This document shows positions 26,189-32,885 of a stretch of 32,885 nucleotides of DNA, piece by piece. The stretch's first letter is position 1. Every line of letters begins with the position of its first letter. The DNA is taken from NCBI GenBank assembly GCA_030448185.1, contig JAUJNL010000097.1:1-32885 (forward strand), given 5' to 3'. The notes below the pieces were generated by a model, which did no database searches, was not told the DNA's origin, and worked only from the letters and a program-made list of their open reading frames with translations. The DNA comes from Cytophagales bacterium. Its GTDB lineage: Bacteria; Bacteroidota; Bacteroidia; Cytophagales; 172606-1. Made by a program: the position numbers and the translations under genes.

Positions 26189-27568
26189 CTATTGAGGCGC
26201 TTGTACTAGACCCGCTCCTACGTCGGTGGAAGGTAAGTTTAAAGGACGAGTGGTTTGAACAAGCCGGTTCCACAGGGCTGCTCCCGATAGACCAGAAGCC
26301 TGCGCCCAGCGGCGGCCGCAATCCCGGCTACGTGGGGGTAGCCATACTTGTCCCATTAAAAAGCGCATGCCTGCCCCTGGCTACCGGCACACTTGAAAAG
26401 ACCAATACGCCTGGGGCTGCAATATTGACCTTACCGCCCACTCCGGTAACTTGACTGCTGCGGGCCGAGAAAGAGGCAATCCCCAGCTGGCTGTCCAGGG
26501 CGGCTACCGCCAGGGCGGCGTCCGCATTGGCTGGCGGTTCCACAAAGCCAAAATTCATCGGTCGGCTAGCATTGTTCCCTGCCGCCGCAATGACGAGAGT
26601 GCCGCATTAAGGGCCTGTTGAATGGGTACTTCGTACTGCATGATCTTCTGGTTAATCGGGGCACCAAGCGACAAAGAAACTACCTTACAACCATTAGTAA
26701 TTGCCCATTCAATTCCAGCGATTATACTACCAGTAGGGGCACTAGGACGCGGCAGGTTATTATTGAATACCTTACCAGCAAAAATTTGTGCCCCATAAGC
26801 TACCCCGTACCGCCGTACTCCAGTTGCCGGTCGCTGAGGGCCACAGGCCGTACCAATGCAGTGGGTCCCGTGTCCGTGGATGTCCTGAACGGGAAACCCG
26901 GTAAACGTCTGGGCGACAATCGCACGACCCCGGAAATCAGGATGCTGCAAGTCAAACCCCGTGTCCAGTACGGCCACCTTAATGCCTTGCCCGCTATAGC
27001 GAGAGGTGCTTACCCGAGTGGCCTGAAGACCCCAAGTAAACTGCGCGGTATCCTGGAAGGCGGCGAGTAACTCGGCTTCCGCGGCTGCGCCATTAGCCCC
27101 TTTACCCGAAAGTTGCTCGTATACCTCATTGACCGCGTCCCGGTATCCGCGCAAGTATTCTAGGGGTAGCGCTTCCACGGCCTGACTAGAAGCATAAGCA
27201 ATGTATTCGGGTTCAATAGCCAGAATCGGACTGTCCGTATCGGTGGCGGAAGCGGATAGGGCTTGTACTGCCTCTTCGCCAGCTACTAAGGCGATGCCCA
27301 ATTTCTCGAAATGCACCACTCCGTCAGCGGCTAAATCTTCCGGAGAAACGGCCCCTCCCTCGTAATCGGTTGAGGAGGATACCGCTTGTAATCCGGCTAC
27401 TTGACTTAAAGTGTTTTGAATGGTTGCCGTATCGGCAGCCTCTTCCTTAAAAATAACAATGTACCGACCGGTTGTTTCTTCTCCGCTCCCGTTACTTTCG
27501 AATGGGGGAAGGGCCGGAATGCCAGCATCAGAGTCGCCTAATGGCTTGGCTTCTTTCTTTTTTGCCAT
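26189..27568 (-). pseudogene. Subtilisin-like serine protease (S8), frameshifted
   Basis: About 460 residues with two frame changes, near 26595 and 26310. N-terminus MAKKKEAKPLGDSDAGIPAL has no signal peptide. Residues about 35-125 form an I9-type propeptide (GRYIVIFKEEAADTATIQN to AIEPEYIAYA). Catalytic domain: VAVLDTGFDLQHPDF (D202), HGHGTHCIG (H233), AAAGNNASRP (oxyanion Asn) and FNGTSMATPHVAGIAA (Ser), ending NLPSTDVGAGLVQAPQ with TAG at 26189-26191. All catalytic residues are present once the shifts are bridged, so activity is plausible if the breaks are assembly errors. It heads a cassette with the I9-like protein and two small proteins. Lack of a leader suggests an intracellular site or a non-Sec export route (inference). 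Confidence 0.85.
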
Positions 27569-27879
27569 GATGAAATACTTTTTAAAGTGAAGAAAAGTTG
27601 CTTTTTGAGTGATCCTTATTAAAAATTATTCCGGAAATGCAGGATATTCGTTTATACACAGGTTTTTGAGGTAAATTACTTTAGCTGGACTTAAGCACAG
27701 AAACTTGCTTGATTACTTCGATTAGGCTAAGTGCCTATCCTTATTTTATCACTGATCTCCAGAGGGAAAGGTGATTTGGTAGTAGAGAACCGAGAAAAAA
27801 CCCGTTTTCTGGTACCAAGGTCGGCAGTGGCCATTTAACTTTCAATACTCATTTTTAGGTATTTTGGCGATTTACCGGT
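27569..27879. other. Intergenic stretch upstream of the S8 protease
   Basis: No gene seen on either strand. It is AT-rich close to the protease ATG and should hold that gene's promoter, but no TTG/TAnnTTTG pair of the Bacteroidota type stands out. The right part borders the IS3 remnant, whose right end is not defined. Confidence 0.5.
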
Positions 27880-28335
27880 TTAGTGGTGGTTGAGTTTATT
27901 GTACGCGCTGCGGCTCACTTTTAGCAGGCTGCACAACTGGCTGACAGGAAATTCTGATTCAACCTGCTCAATAAACCCGTAGATCAGCTTCAGGTCATGC
28001 GGCTGAAAATGGCCAAGGCTTTTTTGGACCAGCAGACGTGCGTCAGCATCGGGTCCAGGATGTCTCGTTCCAACTCCGTCTGTCGAAGTTTTTCCCGTAA
28101 CTGGTCCACCTCTTGCCACACATCGGCTACCTGGCCGGCTGTATTCCGCTGAGACGACAATTGCCGCTGCTTGCTCTTCCAGCAGTAGATGATGTTTTCC
28201 CAATCCCTAAAGCTTGGGAGATTTCCGTGACTGGCTTGCCAGAGGCAACCATTTTCGGACACGATGCTCACACATGTGGCAGGTCTGCACTTCTGCCTTG
28301 AAGTCCGCATCATACTTGCTACGCTTTGTGCTGCT
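27880..28335 (-). mobile_element. IS3-family remnant: orfA and start of orfB
   Basis: Frameshifted orfA pieces read SKYDADFKAEV (near 28320), then IIYCWKSKQRQLSS, EVDQLREKLRQTELERDIL and KKALAIFSR, the helix-turn-helix and leucine-zipper parts of IS3 OrfA. orfB begins in an overlapping frame (LKLIYGFIEQVESEFPVSQL, then CSLLKVSRSAYNKL) and stops after about 37 residues, so the DDE core is gone. No terminal repeats recognised. Inactive. Confidence 0.75.
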
Positions 28336-28601
28336 TGTTTTTCGGTAATGGTTTTGCTAATTTAAGCAACTCTACTGTCCGGATTTGGGGGATCATCTCA
28401 ACCTTATTTGATTTGGTAGTGGATAATCCCATCTAGTGGCTAATCTGATAGTCCTACCCACCGAATGGGTGGCAACAAAAGCACTGACCTCTACGACAAA
28501 GATTGGCTCCGCACTCATCCACCTCAAGCTACTGCTTTTGACGAAATGAAAACCACTACTGCGTACACTGTCCCTAGCCGAAGATGTACTCTTTTGTACC
28601 C

Positions 28602-29408
28602 TCACCCCTCATCGAGTTCATAACTACTAGGCAGCTTGATTAATTTATTATGAATGGCGAACTGCACCAGTCTTCCTGCATTTGGGCTTTTTGTTTTTCT
28701 ATTAATCATCCGCCGGTGTGTGTTTACCGTATGGTAGCTCAAGCAGAGTCGGTCTGCAATCTGTTTACTGCTCAGCCCTTCTGCCACTAGTTCGACGATT
28801 TCTTGTTCACGTTTACTGAGTAGCTCGCTTGCGGAGGTGCCATTCTTTGTTGCCAGGCTAAGGATGGGATTAAGTTTCTCCTCGGAAAGAATTGCAGCAG
28901 AGACGTGCCCCTCTTTTTTATAGGGGGTAGTGTCGGTACAGACAGAGAGGATATGAATTATATTGCCCCGCTTGTCAGTTTGTACTATCTGGTTTTGTTC
29001 AAGCACCCATCGAAATCCAACATTTGCATTCAGGATGCGATACTCCCGATTAAAGCGGTAACCCATCCGCTGGTGAATAGGGGTTGAGAGTAAGATCAGC
29101 CAAACCTGCCGGGTAAGGTCCCATAAGTGCGGGGAGTCATCAGGATGAATTAACGAAGCGTGTAAGGCTAAGCCCCCCCTTGTAAAGATATGGGTAGGAT
29201 ATCCGAGAAGGCGATTTACGTTCTGACTTACAAATTCAAATTGGAGCGTGCGCATGTTTACTATCCAGCTAACGCAAGGGTGCAGCGCCGAAACTTTATT
29301 CCAAACCGGATGGGTATTGTCCAGCTGCCGAAAATCAATTTCGTCGGCACTTTTCTCATACTGCTGGCTCTGCCAGAGCCGCAATAGTTCCTCATAATCC
29401 TTACTCAT
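28602..29408 (-). CDS. PAS-LuxR transcriptional regulator
   Basis: From the ATG at 29408 (MSKDYEELLRLWQ) the protein has 268 residues; an upstream ATG at 29471 would add 21 residues (MLFQIISSKATYFIN), which look like non-coding translation. A PAS domain (about 40-150: VSWIVNMRTLQFEFVSQNVN, LLGYPTHIF, SLIHPDDSPHLWDLTRQVW, YRFNREYRILNANVGFRWVL) is followed by a LuxR/GerE helix-turn-helix (LLSKREQEIVELVAEGLSSK, QIADRLCLSYHTVNTHR). No receiver domain, so it senses a ligand or redox state through PAS rather than by phosphorylation from a kinase (inference). Intact. A long hairpin lies about 90-135 bp upstream. Confidence 0.9.
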   Translation of the reverse strand: MSKDYEELLRLWQSQQYEKSADEIDFRQLDNTHPVWNKVSALHPCVSWIVNMRTLQFEFVSQNVNRLLGYPTHIFTRGGLALHASLIHPDDSPHLWDLTRQVWLILLSTPIHQRMGYRFNREYRILNANVGFRWVLEQNQIVQTDKRGNIIHILSVCTDTTPYKKEGHVSAAILSEEKLNPILSLATKNGTSASELLSKREQEIVELVAEGLSSKQIADRLCLSYHTVNTHRRMINRKTKSPNAGRLVQFAIHNKLIKLPSSYELDEG

Positions 29409-29493
29409 AGTAATGATGGTTGAGTGGTTGATAAAGTAAGTTGCTTTTGAACTGATGATTTGAAAAAGCATGACTTCTCTTCATCAGATGAGG

Positions 29494-29544
29494 GGATATA
29501 TACTCCCCAACTTTAAGTGACCAGAAATTGGGGAGTATATATCC
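29494..29544. promoter_or_regulatory. Inverted repeat with 17-bp perfect arms
   Basis: GGATATATACTCCCCAA (29494-29510) pairs exactly with TTGGGGAGTATATATCC (29528-29544) across a 17-bp spacer. It lies between the exported-protein gene (stop at 29638) and the PAS-LuxR gene. No T run follows on either strand, so an operator for the regulator, or an mRNA stem, is more likely than a rho-independent terminator. Confidence 0.6.
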
Positions 29545-29637
29545 AAAGAAATCTTTATTTGTTTAGCATCCGAGGTGATATTGACACGCATAACTCACAA
29601 GCTTAGCGTTAAAGGAACTCAATGCTAGTCCTACGCT

Positions 29638-30998
29638 TTACGGCGTCGATTTCACTATCGTACGCTTGCCTAAGTTGAGCGAAACAGCAATGAACCAGGA
29701 AGGACGCAGCACGCTCTGGGTTACCTCCTCAAGCTTAACCTCCGGATACGCTTGTCCTACCCGATATTGTCCCTCTTTCAGGCGGCTGACTTTCAAGTAG
29801 CTAACCCCCGTGGATACAATTGCTTTCTGCGACCGGCCTAAAATAGCAGAAATACCTCCGAGAAAACCCAGGTCAATATCGGTCAGTTCTTTGAACCCTG
29901 CGTTTACGCCAAACATCCAGCCGAAGGCGTAATTTTATGTGTCCGCCGGCAAACGTGCATCATGGCTGCCACACTAGGCTTGATGGTATTCAGCAAAGTT
30001 CCTTTACCTGCTCGTTGGAGGGTGCTGCTGGTATCCTTAAAATACTGGTGATCCGAAATAAAGTTGAAAGCCGCCCTACACTGTAATCCACTTTCCAGCC
30101 GCCTTCTACCGGGAATGTATCCTCGAAACTGCGCTCTCCACCCTCACCGTAAAGGCCACCTCGTCGGCGTTTTCGCCGTTTCCGTCGAGTTTTACGGGGG
30201 TCTGATTTTACTACGTAGCTGCTAGCGTCGGTCGCTTTAGCAAACAGGTTGTCAATGCCGCCATCGTTTTTTTCGTAGCTGTCTTCCAGGGCCTCGTAAT
30301 CTTTTTCGACCTGCTCCTGCGCGCTAGCGATCGGGCTTCTTTTTCTTGATCGCCGACTGCACGGGCCTCGTCAATGGCGACTTGGTACTGCGCATAAACC
30401 TTGGCATAGGCGTGCTCGAAGCTGTCGAAATTCTTTTTTATATCTGTAACGGCAGCCCCATCCACGCGTCTTTTGGCTAAAGCCTGCGTCATGGTCGTGA
30501 CGTTGCAAAAACTCTTGTCAGCCAAGGTCTCCGTTAATCGTGCGTGCAGGGCCAACGCTTCTTTGATCTTTTTGCTTCCTGGTAATAAGTATTGCAATCT
30601 TTAACTAACTGTTCCGTTTTTGCTTTCAGCGCCGGGGCGATGGCCGTGCTTCGGTTTACGCTCTCCATCTTGTCCACCTGGTTTTGCGTATCGGCCAATG
30701 CTTTTTCAGCTTCAACTTCGATGCTGAACAGGGTAGCTAGTTGCGTTGGCATGTTGGTGGTAAGACTTATCTTGCGGCCGTTTATTTGCACCTTTTCCGC
30801 AAATGGGTTCACGTTCACGAGCCAGTAACTGACGCTGGAACCTCTAGAAAGAACGGGGCTGCCCACCATCGGTGTAAACGTACCCGTTGACGGGTTGTAC
30901 GAAGATCCGTAAGTTTTGGCCTCGTTGTCGTAATAGATAGTCTGTGCTCGCAGTTCAACAATGATGCCGAGCAACAGCACCATAAAAATGGTTTTCAT
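29638..30998 (-). pseudogene. Exported protein with coiled coil, frameshifted
   Basis: MKTIFMVLLLGIIVELRAQT is a signal peptide with cleavage around RAQ. The mature part begins with NPSTGTFTPMVGSPVLSRGS and VNPFAEKVQINGRKISL, then a long helical section (ATLFSIEVEAEKALADTQNQ, VDKMESVNRS; KKNFDSFEHAYAKVYAQYQV), then VVKSDPVKLDGNGENADEVA and a beta-rich C-terminus (DIDLGFLGGISAILGRSQKA, SVLRPSWFIAVSLNLGKRT). Frame changes near 30590, 30300, 30200 and 29955. About 450 residues in all. The C-terminal strands and a terminal aromatic/hydrophobic pattern suggest an outer-membrane or periplasmic protein; family unknown. Its ATG overlaps the DyP stop by 4 bp, so it is translationally coupled to the peroxidase. 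Confidence 0.6.
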
Positions 30999-32491
30999 TG
31001 GTCTTGAGGTTTGTTTATCGTATCAACTTTCTTCAAAAACAGCATACTGGGCGCAAAGAAGTATTCTCCCCCTTTTAGGTGCACAAACTGTTCGAAAGAG
31101 GCGGATTTGAATGAGCTTGGATCACCCCATTTGGTCGCAAAATCCCCGCCGGTACGCTCTTTATTTTGCCCGATGATGGGGTCGATGCCAATATCGGTGC
31201 TCTTAGGATTTTCTAGGTCATCACCGGGAAACTTCGGGCTATTTGCCCAATTCTTCTGGATGAACTCAAACTGGTTCTCGATGCTGGCTTGGTAACTCAT
31301 GAAGAGTAGCCCAACCTCTTTTTCGGGCTTGTTATAAATGTGTCCGTCATTGAATTCGTCGGTGCGGATGCCGTACGTAATGCCGCGCCGGGCCATCATG
31401 CGTGCTTTGGCGGCCTGCATTCTTTCTGCGGGGGTGTTACCAGCACCTTTCAGGCCGGAACGCGGGTTGGCCTTGCGGATGTGAGCGTGGAAGGGACACC
31501 GGGAGGCATCCTCTTTCCCATCCTTGAGTTCGTAATCGAAGTTGTTATGTATTGCGCTGTGAATCAATCCCTCCCTGCCATCAAGTTGAATGGGTGTACC
31601 ATCCTCGAAACGGCCCAGCAGCATGGCCCCGGTACGTTCTTCGTCCCCTTCTTCCAACTTTAAGCGATCCGAGAGTTCTGATTCTTTAAGTTTGAACCCT
31701 TTGACATTCTGCTCCAATTTGCGGAAGACGAAATAACTACCTAATGCATTGGAGTCAAACTGTCCGTTTTCCAGTTTAGGTGCCCACGGGTCTTTGATCA
31801 GGATGAGTTCTTTCGGGGAGCGGGGGTCAAACTTTATGTCTTTCTCCTCGTTCCTGATGGTGTGGTCGGCCTTATACCTTTCCCACTCATCCTCAAAAAA
31901 CAGCGGTTGCGACACCCCATCCACGTACCCGAAATGTTCAATTCCCGCCCCTTCTTTATTGAACTGGGCCTTGCCCCACTCAATGGTGGTAATGCTGGCA
32001 AATGGGTCCGTTTCCCGGTAGACTCGCTCAGCCCCCTCTTCGAGTTTAGCCGGTTCCGCGTGGGCCAGCAACAGCATGAAATGGTTTTCCGCCTTTAACC
32101 CAACTTCCCATTCTTCTAGGGAAGGATCGTTAAGCTGGGCGTTCTGCATTCCCTTCTTGAAGGGATCGTCCTCAAAACGGTTCCTTGCCCCTTCCCCGAA
32201 CAGGTAATCGTAGCCAATTGCGCTGATGTGGATGCAGGCGAAAAGGCCCGTGCCTTCGTCCGATCTGCGCTCCTTGAAAAGCAGATTGGTGCGCAGTTGG
32301 GCGTAAGTAGACTGCACGAGTGACTCTTCACTATTCACCAAACTCTTAAGCCAGGCTTTGGCTTTATCCTGCTTACCTCCATTGCAACGGATGAATACGC
32401 TAGTGGTGTGGTGACGGCCGTGCGCTTTGAGGATGTTTCCTTGAATACCCTCCAGTAAAGCCCGATTATTCGGGTCGAATTGATTGATCAT
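30995..32491 (-). CDS. DyP-type haem peroxidase
   Basis: Dye-decolorizing peroxidase: haem-dependent oxidation of substrates with hydrogen peroxide. The 498-residue protein carries the diagnostic GYVDG (188-192, distal Asp191) in HFGYVDGVSQP, the proximal His in CPFHAHIRKANPR (H337), and the distal Arg in RRGITYG (R369). The C-terminal part (LLFMSYQASIENQFEFIQKN) is the second ferredoxin-like domain. No signal peptide and no Tat motif, so a cytoplasmic or cargo-loaded enzyme is likely. The length and insertions (200-300) put it nearer the long DyPs (class P/V type) than the short ones. The stop overlaps the start of the exported-protein gene (ATGA), and a small membrane protein precedes it by 30 bp, so the three form an operon. 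Confidence 0.95.
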   Translation of the reverse strand: MINQFDPNNRALLEGIQGNILKAHGRHHTTSVFIRCNGGKQDKAKAWLKSLVNSEESLVQSTYAQLRTNLLFKERRSDEGTGLFACIHISAIGYDYLFGEGARNRFEDDPFKKGMQNAQLNDPSLEEWEVGLKAENHFMLLLAHAEPAKLEEGAERVYRETDPFASITTIEWGKAQFNKEGAGIEHFGYVDGVSQPLFFEDEWERYKADHTIRNEEKDIKFDPRSPKELILIKDPWAPKLENGQFDSNALGSYFVFRKLEQNVKGFKLKESELSDRLKLEEGDEERTGAMLLGRFEDGTPIQLDGREGLIHSAIHNNFDYELKDGKEDASRCPFHAHIRKANPRSGLKGAGNTPAERMQAAKARMMARRGITYGIRTDEFNDGHIYNKPEKEVGLLFMSYQASIENQFEFIQKNWANSPKFPGDDLENPKSTDIGIDPIIGQNKERTGGDFATKWGDPSSFKSASFEQFVHLKGGEYFFAPSMLFLKKVDTINKPQDQ

Positions 32492-32521
32492 GGTATGGAT
32501 AGATAATATAGTATGGATGGT

Positions 32522-32885
32522 TTAGTTACCCGGTAGCATCTTCTTGAAAAGACCTTCAATAAAGTCGGTGCCGGCGTAGCCAGCAGCTACGATAGCCAGT
32601 TGCGCTTCTTTGCTAAAATTGGAACCGGAAGTGTAGCTACTGGCCAAGCCAGCCAAGCACCCGGCGATGAAGCCAATGAATAGTGACAGCCAGAGCTTTC
32701 GAGCGTCGAACAGTTGGTTGTAAACCACTTTAGCCCGTAAAGGAACTGGCGGATGCTGTTCATTGCTTGCTAAGTTTATTGCTTCTTCATTTGCTTCTTC
32801 GCGCAGCTTTTTCAGGCCAACAATGACACGAATGCCCTGGCCAATAAGTCCTAAGAGGCCACTGAGCAGCAGGTTAATGAGAATG
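32522..32885 (-). CDS. Small membrane protein, cut by the window edge
   Basis: The frame is open from the window end: ILINLLLSGLLGLIGQGIRV is a first membrane segment, then a charged stretch (KKLREEANEEAINLA), then LWLSLFIGFIAGCLAGLAS as a second segment and a C-terminus FIEGLFKKMLPGN. An internal GTG at 32728 would give 68 residues, but the sequence upstream is clearly coding. Two hydrophobic segments with a short soluble tail resemble holin-like proteins (weak resemblance). It precedes the DyP gene by 30 bp, so it is probably cotranscribed. The true start lies beyond the window. Confidence 0.65.
   Translation of the reverse strand, partial: ILINLLLSGLLGLIGQGIRVIVGLKKLREEANEEAINLASNEQHPPVPLRAKVVYNQLFDARKLWLSLFIGFIAGCLAGLASSYTSGSNFSKEAQLAIVAAGYAGTDFIEGLFKKMLPGN

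Noticed and set aside
28393..28605. Frames between the IS3 remnant and the regulator, on both strands
   Set aside because: Short and without family signature (including a 52-codon + frame from 28465); not supported as genes.
1..32885. CRISPR array, tRNA or rRNA genes
   Set aside because: No regular repeat-spacer pattern or recognisable structural RNA was seen by eye; small RNAs cannot be excluded.

Overview
The window looks like an accessory region of a Bacteroidota chromosome or large plasmid, probably of the order Cytophagales. This rests on protein style (Bacteroidota-type Dna2-like nuclease-helicase, IS4/IS66/IS630/IS21 elements, DyP peroxidase), sparse Shine-Dalgarno sites and moderate GC content. 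No rRNA, tRNA, replication origin or CRISPR array was seen. Many genes are broken by single-base indels or in-frame TAG codons while the downstream protein sequence stays well preserved. That means either recent decay or residual indel errors in the assembly; the sequence alone cannot decide.

Left part (1-12.4 kb): two convergent gene groups meet near 4.0 kb. On the plus strand are a PD-(D/E)XK nuclease (1339-2295), a DnaB-like RecA-fold protein that lacks the Walker A lysine (2345-3022) and a second, frameshifted PD-(D/E)XK protein (3029-3994). On the minus strand, reading leftwards from 10827, is a very large Dna2-like protein (Cas4/RecB-type nuclease, SF1 helicase and a C-terminal SAM-dependent methyltransferase domain in one polypeptide). 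It is followed without a gap by an AlkB-family 2-oxoglutarate/Fe(II) dioxygenase, a small zinc-ribbon protein, two small unknown proteins and an HNH endonuclease. A putative lipoprotein (11109-11749) precedes the group. This nuclease, helicase, methyltransferase and demethylase-like set resembles a defence or DNA-modification island and is the best candidate for an undescribed system.

Middle part (12.4-25.7 kb): a mobile-element graveyard. It holds IS5-like and IS4-like remnants and a Tn3-family transposon (14315-20572). That transposon has about 34-bp terminal inverted repeats, divergent tnpR and tnpA around a res-like region, and a serine-hydrolase (class C beta-lactamase fold) cargo gene interrupted by an amber codon. 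Next is an IS21 istA remnant with an IS1-family element inside it (8-bp target duplication), an IS66 remnant, an IS630 element with near-perfect ends, and an intact IS4-family element with a 12-bp target duplication.

Right part (24.1-32.9 kb): a subtilisin-like S8 protease without a signal peptide lies in a cassette with an I9-propeptide-like small protein and two further small proteins; the cassette is split by the IS4 element and cut at its end by the IS630. Then come an IS3 remnant, a PAS-LuxR regulator with a strong hairpin upstream, and a compact operon of a membrane protein, a DyP-type haem peroxidase and a broken exported protein that continues to the window edge.
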